A stretch of 12,238 nt of DNA from Candidatus Pacearchaeota archaeon RBG_13_36_9 (GTDB lineage Archaea; Nanobdellota; Nanobdellia; Pacearchaeales; GW2011-AR1). The first letter of the stretch is position 1. Every line of letters starts with the position of its first letter. The notes under the pieces were generated by a model. That model was given only the letters and a program-made list of their open reading frames with translations, had not been told where the DNA came from and searched no databases. The stretch is taken from contig MFWN01000060.1 in NCBI GenBank assembly GCA_001786395.1, positions 1-12,238 of the forward strand. Reading direction: 5' to 3'. Positions 5,433 to 12,238 of the stretch are shown here, piece by piece. Made by a program: the position numbers and the translations under genes.

Positions 5433-5699
5433 CTAACCAAGAAGCCTTTTGATAGAGTCAATATTCTCTGCAATATCCTGGCCTTTCTTAGTCAACTTGA
5501 TTAATTTTATTCTTCCCTTTTTCTCAAAGGTGACTAATCCGAGCTTCTCTAAAGTCTGAAGAATCTTAACCGCATGGCTATAAGTGCAATCAACTTCTTT
5601 TGCTAGAATACTGCCATATCTCGCCTTGCTTAGCTTCTTCAGAGCAACCAGCATCAAAGCTGGTTTTCTTCTAAAAAAGATATCGAAATTGTCTTTCAT
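5433..5699 (-). CDS. Winged-helix (MarR/PadR-like) DNA-binding protein
   Basis: 88 residues forming one winged helix-turn-helix domain. An N-terminal helix (RRKPALMLVALKKLSK) is followed by a helix-turn-helix (YGSILAKEVDCTYSHAVKIL, about 28-47), a helix LQTLEKLGLV, a beta wing (TFEKKGRIKLIKLTKKG) and a C-terminal helix. This is the usual small archaeal transcription-regulator layout; the target is unknown. A TATA-like region lies at 5721-5736 and an AAGGG element just before the ATG at 5699. A GTAGTA half-site at 5752-5757 and a 20-bp palindrome containing the same half-site at 5826-5845 lie upstream, so autoregulation through them is possible but unproven. Confidence 0.85.
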   Translation of the reverse strand: MKDNFDIFFRRKPALMLVALKKLSKARYGSILAKEVDCTYSHAVKILQTLEKLGLVTFEKKGRIKLIKLTKKGQDIAENIDSIKRLLG

Positions 5700-5720
5700 T
5701 TTCCCTTAGTTGGATTTATC

Positions 5721-5736
5721 CATTATATTATATAAA
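5721..5736 (-). promoter_or_regulatory. TATA-like region of the winged-helix regulator gene
   Basis: Minus-strand TTTATATAATATAATG, offering TATA boxes centred about 26 and 33 nt before the ATG at 5699. Confidence 0.45.
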
Positions 5737-5825
5737 GTATATTAACATAATGTAGTAATCTAAACTATATATTAGAAGAATAGCATTCATTTATAAATCT
5801 TTCTATAAAAAAATTTAACCATCTG

Positions 5826-5845
5826 GTAGTAAAATATTTTACTAC
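5826..5845. promoter_or_regulatory. Perfect 20-bp palindrome, candidate operator
   Basis: GTAGTAAAATATTTTACTAC is a perfect inverted repeat in the 191-bp gene-free stretch 5700-5890, 46 nt beyond the stop of the methyltransferase gene and 127 nt upstream of the regulator start. The GTAGTA arm recurs once at 5752-5757. It may be an operator. As RNA it could form a hairpin at the end of the methyltransferase message, though no T-run follows immediately. I see nothing else with clear meaning in this gap beyond AT-rich DNA. Confidence 0.5.
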
Positions 5846-5890
5846 TAAATTCTGATAAATAAACCTACATTTCCTATGGAGAATTTTTTA

Positions 5891-6607
5891 TCACTCAACC
5901 CCCTCTATCAACGGAACAAAAACATACTGTTCTTTTGTCTCCTCTCTTTTCAGCTTTCCATTTTTCCTGTAAATGACCATGGGCCCTGAAACATAGGGAC
6001 AAATCAAAATGCCCCCCTCTTTTAGTAACTCTTCAGCCACTTTTTCAACTTTTTTCTCGCTCTCCTCTCTTGATACCCCTGCAGTTATAATTATTTTATC
6101 AAAGCTTTTTTTCCAGACGCTTCTCTCTGCAAAAATGTCCTCATTTAACAAATAAAGATTTTCCAGTTTCTTGTGCTCATTTAAATTCTTTTTCTTAAGC
6201 TCCTCTTTTATATTCTCAACATTAATTTTAGCTCTCTCAACCAAGCTGCTAATCCTGTCTACACTAACTGCGCTTCCAGGATAGACTAAAAGAGAAATTA
6301 AAGCTGCGTTCCATCCGCTCCCTGTTCCAACCTCCAACACATCATCCCCTTCTTTTAATTCTGCAAGAACCAGCATCCTGGCAACAGTGCTCGGCTGGCT
6401 TATTGTCTGCCCTTTTCCAATAGGCAGGGCATTGTCATCATAGGCTAATCCAGTTTTTACAAAAAATCTCCTGTCCAAAACAGCCATTGAGCTGATTATC
6501 TTCTTCAGCAGCTTTTTATTCCCAAACCTGGAATTAAAAGAATAAACGCTTCTTAACATTTCCTGCATGTTTGCAGGAGCCTCTTTTATTATTTTTTCTT
6601 CGCCCAT
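5891..6607 (-). CDS. pcm: Protein-L-isoaspartate O-methyltransferase
   Basis: 238 residues, usual archaeal length. It transfers a methyl group from S-adenosylmethionine to isoaspartyl residues, starting repair of aged proteins in the cytoplasm. The signature YDDNALPIGKGQTISQPSTV (56-75) is the substrate-binding segment. VLEVGTGSGWNAALIS (90-105) is SAM motif I, with VSVDR (115-118) as the acidic ribose-binding strand, FDKIIITAGV (169-178) as motif II and LLKEGGILICPY (194-205) as motif III. The ATG at 6607 is the only sensible start. The gene is divergent from serS across 76 bp, with a TATA-like box at 6631-6643. Confidence 0.95.
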   Translation of the reverse strand: MGEEKIIKEAPANMQEMLRSVYSFNSRFGNKKLLKKIISSMAVLDRRFFVKTGLAYDDNALPIGKGQTISQPSTVARMLVLAELKEGDDVLEVGTGSGWNAALISLLVYPGSAVSVDRISSLVERAKINVENIKEELKKKNLNEHKKLENLYLLNEDIFAERSVWKKSFDKIIITAGVSREESEKKVEKVAEELLKEGGILICPYVSGPMVIYRKNGKLKREETKEQYVFVPLIEGVE

Positions 6608-6630
6608 GTTCTAAGAGATATTCTAAAGTT

Positions 6631-6643
6631 AATAAATGTTTAT
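6631..6643 (-). promoter_or_regulatory. TATA-like box of the isoaspartate methyltransferase gene
   Basis: Minus-strand ATAAACATTTATT, centred about 28 nt before the ATG at 6607, in the 76-bp divergent region shared with serS. Confidence 0.4.
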
Positions 6644-6652
6644 GATTAATTA

Positions 6653-6661
6653 AATTTAAAT
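6653..6661 (+). promoter_or_regulatory. TATA-like box of serS
   Basis: ATTTAAATA centred 27 nt before the ATG at 6684. The same sequence is found at the same distance before the gene at 8857. Confidence 0.5.
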
Positions 6662-6683
6662 AACCTCTTCTTTTAATTATTTC

Positions 6684-7955
6684 ATGATAGACATAAAGCT
6701 TATCCGCGAAAATCCTGAACTGGTAAAAGAGAGCATGAGAAACAGGGGCATGGACGAAAAACAAGTAGATGCACTTTTAAAGCTGGATAAAGATTGGAGA
6801 GAGTTGAAGCAGGAAAATGATAATTTAAGGTCAGAAAGAAACAAAATAAGTGAGAAAATTAACGAAGCAAAAAAACAGAAAAACAACAAGCTTGCAGATG
6901 AACTGATAAAAAAAGCAAAGGACATTCCAAAAAAAATAGAAGAAAATGAAAAAAAACTTGTAGAATTAAGAGAGAAAAGAGACTCTGCTTTAGCTGGTTT
7001 GCCGAATTTAGTGGATAAAAGCGTTCCAATTGGGGATGCCTCACAAAGCAAAGTAATAAAAACCCATGGAAAGCCGACTAAATTTAAATTCAAGCAAAAA
7101 GACCATGCAGATTTACTGGAAGCATTAAATCTGCTGGATACAAAAAAAGCAAGCGAAGTTGCAGGAGCGAGATTTTATTACCTTAAAGGTGACTTAGTTA
7201 AACTAAACTATGCTATTATGAACTTTGCACTAGATTATCTAAGGAAAAAAAGTTTCCAATTGATGCAACCGCCATATATGTTAAGGAGAGATGTCCTTGG
7301 AGGCGCAATACCCCTAGAAGCGTTTGAAGAGATGATTTATAAAATAGAAGGAGAAGACTTATATCTGATTGGAACAGCAGAACACGCCTTAAATGCCTAC
7401 CATCGTAATGAGGTTATTAATGTAGATGCTCCTAAAAGATACGCAGGCATCTCTCCATGTTTCAGAAAAGAAGCAGGAAGCCACGGAAAAGATACCAAAG
7501 GAATTTTTAGAATCCATCAGTTCGATAAAGTAGAGCAGTTTGTCTTTTGCAAGCCAGAAGACTCCTGGAAAGAGTTTGACCTTATCTTAAAAAATTCAGA
7601 AGAACTCTTGACTGCTCTTGAAATTCCATTTAGATTTGTTGTCCTGTCTTCCCAAGACATGGGGAGAGTGCCCACAAAAACAATTGATTTTGAAGGCTGG
7701 TTTCCATCTGGAAACTGCTACAGGGAACTTGGCTCCTGCTCCAACTGCCTTGATTATCAGGCGAGAAGAAGCAACATAAAATACCAGGACAAAGATGAAA
7801 TGAAATTCGTGCACACCTTAAACAACACAGCAATAGCAACAGAAAGGATGATCGCATGCATTGTTGAGAACAACCAGCAGCCAGATGGCTCAATAAAAAT
7901 TCCAAAGGCATTATGGAAATACGCAGGTTTTAAAGAAATAAAAGCAAAAAAATAA
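6684..7955 (+). CDS. serS: Seryl-tRNA synthetase (common class II type)
   Basis: 423 residues, usual length. It attaches serine to tRNA-Ser. Residues 1-110 form the antiparallel coiled-coil tRNA-binding arm (opening MIDIKLIRENPELVKES, then long Lys/Glu heptads). The catalytic core follows, with GTAEHALNAYH (230-240) in place of the common TAE-VPL serine-pocket motif, class II motif 2 CFRKEAGSHGKDTKGIFR (259-276) then HQFDKVEQF, and FPSGNCYRELGSCSNCLDYQARR (340-362). Motif 3 is NNTAIATERMIACIVENNQ (380-398), with Arg388 where the usual motif has GLAVGR. This is the widespread type rather than the rare methanogen type. The ATG is fixed by the conserved N-terminus and a TATA box 27 nt upstream. 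It is followed after 1 nt by a small unknown gene. Confidence 0.97.
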   Translation: MIDIKLIRENPELVKESMRNRGMDEKQVDALLKLDKDWRELKQENDNLRSERNKISEKINEAKKQKNNKLADELIKKAKDIPKKIEENEKKLVELREKRDSALAGLPNLVDKSVPIGDASQSKVIKTHGKPTKFKFKQKDHADLLEALNLLDTKKASEVAGARFYYLKGDLVKLNYAIMNFALDYLRKKSFQLMQPPYMLRRDVLGGAIPLEAFEEMIYKIEGEDLYLIGTAEHALNAYHRNEVINVDAPKRYAGISPCFRKEAGSHGKDTKGIFRIHQFDKVEQFVFCKPEDSWKEFDLILKNSEELLTALEIPFRFVVLSSQDMGRVPTKTIDFEGWFPSGNCYRELGSCSNCLDYQARRSNIKYQDKDEMKFVHTLNNTAIATERMIACIVENNQQPDGSIKIPKALWKYAGFKEIKAKK

Positions 7956-7956
7956 A

Positions 7957-8181
7957 ATGGGAAAAACACTTAGAAACATGGTAGATGCTGAAGGAAATAC
8001 TCTTAAATTTGCTGAAGGAACCTTAATAAGGCCTCCTGTTTCAATGGAAGAGAAACAAAAGTCTTTTTTAAAGACAACTTTTTACAAATTGCTAACTGAC
8101 AAGGAAGCAAGAGAAGAGTATGTTACAGGAATAAGAGTCAAGATGATAGAGCTTTTTTATCGCGCGCCAAAAGTAATATAG
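7957..8181 (+). CDS. Small hypothetical protein cotranscribed with serS
   Basis: 74 residues, family not recognised. It starts one base after the serS stop, so it is translated from the serS transcript. The sequence is soluble and mostly helical in character (MEEKQKSFLKTTFYKLLTDKEAREEYVTGI, split around residues 35-62) and ends FYRAPKVI. The middle part (SFLKTTFYKLLTDKEAREEY) resembles small helical bundles seen in peptide-modification leader proteins, but nothing nearby supports that role. Coding character and tight linkage support it as a real gene. Confidence 0.65.
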   Translation: MGKTLRNMVDAEGNTLKFAEGTLIRPPVSMEEKQKSFLKTTFYKLLTDKEAREEYVTGIRVKMIELFYRAPKVI

Positions 8182-8216
8182 CTTCTTCTGGGTGAAAGGG
8201 TGATTACGGAAATCAG

Positions 8217-8825
8217 ATGATAAAGATTAATGGGGGAGATACGCAGGAAATTGGAAGGAAAATCCTTCATATAATGATAGGTTCAGCTGTGCTGCTTCTG
8301 ATTGTCTATAATATTTTCACCCAACTTATCATTTTTATACTGCTCTGTGTTGCAATATCAATTAGCCTTTTTAGCCTGCACTACAAAATTCCAGTGGTTA
8401 ATTTTTTTCTAAGCAATTTTGAAAGAGACCGGGACAAAAATCAGCTGCCCGGAAAAGGGTTTTTGTTTGCAGCAGCAGGAACTCTTCTTGCGCTTAGGCT
8501 GTTTGATAAAGATATTGCTCTGGCCTCAATGATTATCCTAATTTTCGCAGACCCCCTATCCTACCTAATTGGAAAATACTTCGGAAAAACCAAGTCCTTC
8601 CTAGATAGAAGAAAGAACATTGAAGGGAATATCGCAGGCTTTATTGTAAGTTCTTTGTTGGCACTTTTTTTCGTTCCTCCCACCTTAGCCATTGCTGGAA
8701 GCTTGGCAGCCATGCTGTTTGAATCTCTGATAATCGAAATACAGAAGATAGAGCTAGATGATAATTTAATAATTCCCTTGGCAGCAGGCACCATAATGTT
8801 TTTAATAAGGACTTTTTTAATGTAA
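8217..8825 (+). CDS. SEC59/DGK1/VTE5-family membrane lipid kinase-like protein
   Basis: 202 residues with about six hydrophobic segments. The family includes CTP-dependent dolichol, diacylglycerol and phytol kinases, related to phosphatidate cytidylyltransferases. Recognisable signatures are EIGRKILHIMIGS (11-23), LPGKGFLFAAAGTLLAL (78-93), the key segment FADPLSYLIGKYFGKTK (110-126), KNIEGNIAGF (133-142), and the late motif ESLIIEIQKIELDDNLIIPL (169-187). The substrate is probably a polyprenol or an ether lipid, which the sequence does not decide. The start at 8217 is bounded by an upstream in-frame stop at 8193-8195; GGTGAT at 8199-8204 is a possible but distant ribosome-binding site. The 35-bp gap before it may allow cotranscription with serS. 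Confidence 0.85.
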   Translation: MIKINGGDTQEIGRKILHIMIGSAVLLLIVYNIFTQLIIFILLCVAISISLFSLHYKIPVVNFFLSNFERDRDKNQLPGKGFLFAAAGTLLALRLFDKDIALASMIILIFADPLSYLIGKYFGKTKSFLDRRKNIEGNIAGFIVSSLLALFFVPPTLAIAGSLAAMLFESLIIEIQKIELDDNLIIPLAAGTIMFLIRTFLM

Positions 8826-8826
8826 C

Positions 8827-8835
8827 ATTTAAATA
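8827..8835 (+). promoter_or_regulatory. TATA-like box of the gene at 8857
   Basis: ATTTAAATA centred 26 nt before the ATG at 8857, implying a leaderless transcript. Confidence 0.55.
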
Positions 8836-8856
8836 GGATTCTTAACTTATTTAACT

Positions 8857-9279
8857 ATGTTCAAAGAACTGTTTCGAGAACCGCCAGAAACGCAGACACA
8901 GCCTTTAAGGCAGAAAAGAACTCCTAAGCTGGAAACTGCCATTGACCTAGAGGATTCTACAACAGTTGAAGTTTGCTTTCAGGAAAGATGGCTAAACAGA
9001 AATCTTGCAGGCCCAAGATTAGAAGGAGTTGTTGTTTACATAAGGCCAACAGAAGAAAAAACAGGAGAGTTAAGCGGAGCAAGAGAAATAGTATCTTATG
9101 TATTTGAAGGAAAAAGCCCAGATTATTTAAGAGAAATTATAACTGCAAAATTTGGCTATTTAAGACAAAGGGCAAGAGAGCATCCAACAGAAAGTTCCTG
9201 GCTGTATTTATTTTGTGAAACTGCAGGAAATAAAGAAATTTACGAAAAAATAAGAAATGCGATAACTGAAATAAACTAA
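8857..9279 (+). CDS. Hypothetical soluble protein
   Basis: 140 residues, family not recognised. The first 28 residues are proline-, glutamine- and charge-rich and probably disordered. The rest alternates strands and helices: TTVEVCFQERWL, LEGVVVYIRP, GAREIVSYVFEGK, a helix DYLREIITAKFGYLRQRARE, then SSWLYLFCETAGNKEIYEKI. No membrane segment or metal-binding motif is visible. It has its own promoter and lies between the lipid kinase-like gene and the phosphoesterase gene, both on the same strand. Confidence 0.75.
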   Translation: MFKELFREPPETQTQPLRQKRTPKLETAIDLEDSTTVEVCFQERWLNRNLAGPRLEGVVVYIRPTEEKTGELSGAREIVSYVFEGKSPDYLREIITAKFGYLRQRAREHPTESSWLYLFCETAGNKEIYEKIRNAITEIN

Positions 9280-9287
9280 TTAAAAAA

Positions 9288-9296
9288 GTTTATTAA
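9288..9296 (+). promoter_or_regulatory. TATA-like box of the phosphoesterase gene
   Basis: GTTTATTAA centred 26 nt before the ATG at 9318, just after the stop of the preceding gene. Confidence 0.5.
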
Positions 9297-9317
9297 CACT
9301 CTTTTCTTTTTCAACCT

Positions 9318-9944
9318 ATGAAAATCAAAGTAGAAAAAGAAAAATCAAGAAAGAAACTGAAAATACTTGCAGCAGGCGACTTGCATGGAGACTCAAAACT
9401 AGCTGAAGAGCTTGCAAAAAGGGCTGAAAAAGAAAAAGTGGATTTAGTTATACTTAACGGAGACATCACTGGCTTGATAGAAACAGAAAATATCATAAAG
9501 CCATTCACCAAGCGCAATGAAAAAGTGGTTTTTGTTCCTGGGAACTGGGACAATCCAGATACTGCCTCTTTTCTTTCCAAATACTACGGAATAAAAAATA
9601 TTGACAGTTATTACGTAAGATACAAAGATGTGGGGATTTTTGGGGCAGGCAATTCAAGAGGGATTATAGAAACCGAGGAAGAAACTTTCAGGAAGCTGGA
9701 AAAAAACTTCAAAAAAATAAAAAATCTTGAAAAAAAGATTATGGTAACGCATGTTCACGCTGCCGGCACAAAATCCGAGCTTTCAGGATTCCCAGGAAGC
9801 GAAGGGATAAGAAAAGCAATTGAAAAATTCCAGCCAGATTTGTTTATCTCAGGCCATATTCACGAGCTAGAAGGCGTAGAAGAAAAAATAGGCAAGACAA
9901 AAGTGATAAACGTAGGAAAAAAAGGAAAGATAATTGAGATTTAA
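9318..9944 (+). CDS. Calcineurin-like metallophosphoesterase
   Basis: 208 residues, cytoplasmic. The full set of dimetal-site motifs is present in order: GDLHGD (20-25) with Asp21 and His23, NGDITG (47-52) with Asp49, GNWDNP (75-80) with Asn76, THVHA (144-148) with His145, and SGHIHE (178-183) with His180 and His182. The small size and GNWD variant resemble archaeal MPP proteins of the YfcE/MJ0936 kind, which act on phosphodiesters in vitro; the physiological substrate cannot be inferred. The ATG at 9318 has a TATA box 26 nt upstream. A lysine-rich segment at 1-14 precedes the first strand. Confidence 0.9.
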   Translation: MKIKVEKEKSRKKLKILAAGDLHGDSKLAEELAKRAEKEKVDLVILNGDITGLIETENIIKPFTKRNEKVVFVPGNWDNPDTASFLSKYYGIKNIDSYYVRYKDVGIFGAGNSRGIIETEEETFRKLEKNFKKIKNLEKKIMVTHVHAAGTKSELSGFPGSEGIRKAIEKFQPDLFISGHIHELEGVEEKIGKTKVINVGKKGKIIEI

Positions 9945-9948
9945 AAAA

Positions 9949-10278
9949 TCAAGAAGTCATGTCATAGCAGCGCAAAGTCAACCCACCCTCTATTTCAATA
10001 TCACAAACCTTCTTAGGTAACCTTCTATTTTTAACGCAGTATTTTCCAAATTCTTCAAGGTTTTTTACTCTTGTATGATATGGATTTATTTCCCTGTCTA
10101 TCGCTTCGGCTATATACCCTTCTAATAAATGGGCTAATTTTCTTGCAGCTTCTTTTTTAGAATCACCGCCTGCAGAAATATTGCATTCAAAAGACGTAGC
10201 TCTAAATCTCCCAATTTCTCTCAATTTTTTGTCTCTTGGCTCTTCAATAAATCCAATTAAATAATCAAAGTCACCCAT
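9949..10278 (-). CDS. Small hypothetical protein, weakly HicB-like
   Basis: 109 residues from the ATG at 10278. An N-terminal strand region (FDYLIGFIEEP, then FRATSFECNISAGGDS) leads into a helix KKEAARKLAHLLEGYIAEAI, an order slightly reminiscent of HicB-type antitoxin folds; no HicA-like partner is nearby, so I do not claim a toxin-antitoxin system. The start is uncertain. GGAGGAG lies at 10292-10298, 15 nt from the GGAGG core to the ATG at 10278 and 9 nt to an in-frame TTG at 10284. A further in-frame ATG at 10311 lies inside a direct repeat upstream of that ribosome-binding site and is less likely. It is convergent with the phosphoesterase gene, 4 nt apart. Confidence 0.7.
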   Translation of the reverse strand: MGDFDYLIGFIEEPRDKKLREIGRFRATSFECNISAGGDSKKEAARKLAHLLEGYIAEAIDREINPYHTRVKNLEEFGKYCVKNRRLPKKVCDIEIEGGLTLRCYDMTS

Positions 10279-10300
10279 AATCAAATAAAATCTCCTCCCA

Positions 10301-10327
10301 TATATAAGCATTTATGTATATAAGCAT
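10301..10327. repeat. 11-bp direct repeat in a promoter region
   Basis: TATATAAGCAT occurs at 10301-10311 and 10317-10327, a 16-bp period, followed by ATATATAAAC-like sequence. It is upstream of the minus-strand gene ending at 9949. It may be a duplicated TATA element or a regulator site. The rest of the gap 10312-10462 is AT-rich and shows only weak inverted repeats, such as AGATAA with TTATCT at 10336-10349. Confidence 0.5.
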
Positions 10328-10432
10328 ATATAAACAGATAATTTTATCTTACTTTCTACAAAAGCATCTTGAGTAAGTTACCATATCAAAAGAAACTTTA
10401 AAGCAGAATCCTCCCTCAATAACGAACAGAAG

Positions 10433-10441
10433 ATATAAAAA
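10433..10441 (+). promoter_or_regulatory. TATA-like box of topoisomerase I
   Basis: ATATAAAAA centred about 26 nt before the ATG at 10463, supporting that start over an internal ATG at 10631. Confidence 0.55.
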
Positions 10442-10462
10442 GACAATTTAACTCGCTTAAAA

Positions 10463-12238
10463 ATGGCCCATAATATAAAACAGATGTCAGAAATGGCTAC
10501 AGAGATTCAAATAGCTCCAAACAGAGTAAGACTCTCCACAGAAGTCCCTGTAAAAAGGCCTTCAGCAGAACAACTGATAAAAATTGAAAAGCCTGGAAGG
10601 AAAACAGCAAATAGAATAAAAAAGGAAACAATGCCTAAAAAACAGGGAAATGCCGAGCTTATCATAACAGAAAAGCCAGCAGCAGCAGAAAAAATAGCTG
10701 CAGCTTTGGGAAAAGCAGAAAAGAAGAACATCGGAGGCGTTTCATACTATGAATTAGAAAAAGACGGGAAAAAGATTCTGATTGGATGCGCTGTAGGGCA
10801 TTTGTTCTCTCTAAAGCAGATGTCAGGAAAGGGCTGGCCTGTTTTTGACATAGCCTGGAAGCCGAATTTTAAAGTCAAGAAAAAAGACTGGAGCAAAAAG
10901 TATTACAATGCACTGCAAAAACTGTGCAAAGAAGCAGGCTCCTATATAATAGCCTGCGATTATGATATAGAAGGAGAAGTAATAGGCTGGAATGTGTTAA
11001 GATTTATATGCAAGAGAGACAGCGCAAAAAGAATGAAGTTCTCAACTTTAACTTCTTCTGAATTGCAGGAATCCTACAAAAACGTCCTTCCTGACATAGA
11101 TTATGGGCAGGCTTATGCCGGAGAGACAAGGCATAAATTAGACTGGCTTTACGGAATTAATCTGTCCAGGGCGCTGATGGAGGCTATTAAAAAAACAGGG
11201 AGTTTCAAAATATTGTCAATAGGGAGGGTCCAGGGCCCTGCCCTGCATCTGATAGTAGAAAAAGAAAAAGCAATACAGAATTTTAAGTCAGAGCCTTTTT
11301 GGCAGGTTTTTCTCCTGGTAAAAAACAGCCATCAGATAGAAGTAAAGTTTCCAAAGGACATAACAAAAAAAGAGGAGCTGGATAAGTTCAAGACCTTAAA
11401 AGGAAAAGAAGCAATTGCAGTAACAACCAAATCTCAGGAAAAAATACCTCCCCCCTCCCCTTTTGACCTGACTACCTTGCAAACCGAAGCTTACAAGTTT
11501 CATGGACTAAATCCATCTAGAACCCTTGCACTAGCCCAGCAGCTCTATCTTGCAGGCTTGATATCCTATCCCCGTACCTCCTCTCAAAAACTCCCGGCAA
11601 GCATACAATACAAAGACATATTAAAAAAACTGTCAAAGAATTACAAAAATTTTACAGATTATGCAAAAAAAGAAAAGCCAGTAGAAGGCAGCAAATCTGA
11701 CCCAGCTCATCCTTCTATCTATCCCACTGGAGACTATAAAGAGCTTTCATTAGAAGAAAAGAAAGTTTACGAGCTAATTGTAAAGCGATTTATTTCTTGT
11801 TTCTGCGAACCAGCTGCCCTTGAAGGCAAAAAAATAGAAGTAACAGTAGAGGGTATGAAATTCACAACAAAAGGAACAAAGATAATTGAAAAAGGGTGGA
11901 TGAATGTCTACCCTGCAAAAATCCAGGAAACAGACCTTCCAGACTTAAACGGAGCCGTAAAAGTTCTTGAAGTTAAAATAGAAGAAAAAATGACCCAGCC
12001 ACCAAAAAGATACACTCCGGCCTCTATTATCCGGGAATTAGAAAAAAGATCCCTTGGAACAAAAGCTACAAGAGCCGCAATAGTTGAAACCTTGTTTGAT
12101 AGGGGATATGTTAAAGAAAGAAGCATAGAAGCTACAAAGCTGGGAATCTCGCTCATAGAAAGCCTGGAAAAACACTCGCCAATAATAATTGATGAAAAGC
12201 TTACACGAGATTTTGAGAAGCAGATGGAATCCATCCAA
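10463..12238 (+). CDS. topA: Type IA DNA topoisomerase I (3' end beyond window)
   Basis: The frame is open for 592 codons to the window edge. The enzyme relaxes negatively supercoiled DNA through a covalent 5'-phosphotyrosine link. The Toprim domain starts at ELIITEKPAAAEKIAAALG (65-83) with Glu70, and its second motif CDYDIEGEVIGW (165-176) holds Asp166, Asp168 and Glu170. ETRHKLDWLYGINLSRAL (221-238) and SIGRVQGPAL (252-261) are conserved core segments. The active-site tyrosine is Tyr369 in AGLISYPRTSSQ. DPAHPSIYPTG (413-423) and YTPASIIRELEKRSLGTKATRA (517-538) complete the core. The first 56 residues, before MPKKQGN, are a lysine-rich extension that is probably disordered; the TATA box upstream supports this longer start. 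Any C-terminal zinc-ribbon region lies outside the window. Confidence 0.96.
   Translation, partial: MAHNIKQMSEMATEIQIAPNRVRLSTEVPVKRPSAEQLIKIEKPGRKTANRIKKETMPKKQGNAELIITEKPAAAEKIAAALGKAEKKNIGGVSYYELEKDGKKILIGCAVGHLFSLKQMSGKGWPVFDIAWKPNFKVKKKDWSKKYYNALQKLCKEAGSYIIACDYDIEGEVIGWNVLRFICKRDSAKRMKFSTLTSSELQESYKNVLPDIDYGQAYAGETRHKLDWLYGINLSRALMEAIKKTGSFKILSIGRVQGPALHLIVEKEKAIQNFKSEPFWQVFLLVKNSHQIEVKFPKDITKKEELDKFKTLKGKEAIAVTTKSQEKIPPPSPFDLTTLQTEAYKFHGLNPSRTLALAQQLYLAGLISYPRTSSQKLPASIQYKDILKKLSKNYKNFTDYAKKEKPVEGSKSDPAHPSIYPTGDYKELSLEEKKVYELIVKRFISCFCEPAALEGKKIEVTVEGMKFTTKGTKIIEKGWMNVYPAKIQETDLPDLNGAVKVLEVKIEEKMTQPPKRYTPASIIRELEKRSLGTKATRAAIVETLFDRGYVKERSIEATKLGISLIESLEKHSPIIIDEKLTRDFEKQMESIQ

Noticed and set aside
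6677..7093. 138-residue minus-strand open frame, plus other minus-strand frames within serS
   Set aside because: They are antisense to the coiled-coil arm and core of serS. Their Phe/Ser/Leu-rich composition is what the complement of Lys/Glu-rich coding sequence produces.
9949..10278. HicAB-type toxin-antitoxin system
   Set aside because: Only a faint HicB-like order of elements is seen, there is no HicA-like gene next to it, and key residues cannot be matched with confidence.
10348..10377. CTTACT/AGTAAG inverted repeat before topoisomerase I
   Set aside because: Six-base arms with an 18-nt loop in AT-rich DNA are expected by chance.

Overview
The window looks like part of an AT-rich, gene-dense archaeal genome, most plausibly a small-genome DPANN-type lineage (Woesearchaeota/Pacearchaeota-like; this placement is inference). 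Supporting signs are a tRNA-Lys gene with an archaeal-type intron after position 37 and no encoded CCA, an archaeal type IA topoisomerase, a protein-L-isoaspartate methyltransferase, a SEC59/DGK1-type lipid kinase, and TATA-like boxes centred about 26 nt upstream of many start codons with little or no leader. I see no rRNA, CRISPR array, insertion sequence or replication origin.

Layout. 22-478 (-): a hypothetical gene that appears frameshifted in a run of five G. 566-1177 (+): a membrane PAP2/sphingomyelin-synthase-like lipid enzyme. 1210-1347 (+): intron-containing tRNA-Lys(CTT). 1402-3991 (+): a tight four-gene operon (DUF6884 plus GIY-YIG-like protein, small Toprim protein, unknown protein, endonuclease III). 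3992-5017 (-): a LAGLIDADG endonuclease gene lying tail to tail with the endonuclease III gene. 5068-5187 (+): a leftover second copy of the last 39 codons of endonuclease III. 5189-5699 (-): a two-helix membrane protein and a winged-helix regulator. 5700-5890: intergenic DNA with a perfect 20-bp palindrome. 5891-6607 (-): isoaspartate methyltransferase. 6684-8181 (+): seryl-tRNA synthetase plus a small unknown protein. 8217-8825 (+): membrane lipid kinase-like protein. 8857-9279 (+): unknown. 9318-9944 (+): metallophosphoesterase. 9949-10278 (-): small soluble protein. 10463 to the window end (+): DNA topoisomerase I, cut by the window edge.

The most interesting structure is 3869-5187. The intact endonuclease III gene ends with a complete iron-sulfur tail. 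The LAGLIDADG gene follows on the opposite strand, and beyond it lies a second, unstarted copy of the same tail, in frame to its own stop codon and with all four cluster cysteines. Over the last 37 residues the two tails share 24 identical amino acids, but 18 of those 24 use different codons. The simplest reading is that a homing-endonuclease element entered the 3' end of nth, displaced the native tail and supplied a sequence-divergent replacement. That would keep the host gene working and probably hide it from re-cleavage. I know of comparable 3'-end-replacing endonuclease elements in fungal mitochondrial genes (from memory), but not in an archaeal DNA-repair gene.

The other genes are mainly housekeeping: translation (tRNA-Lys, SerS), protein repair (isoaspartate methyltransferase), DNA repair and topology (Nth, TopA) and membrane lipid metabolism (PAP2-like and SEC59/DGK1-like proteins).
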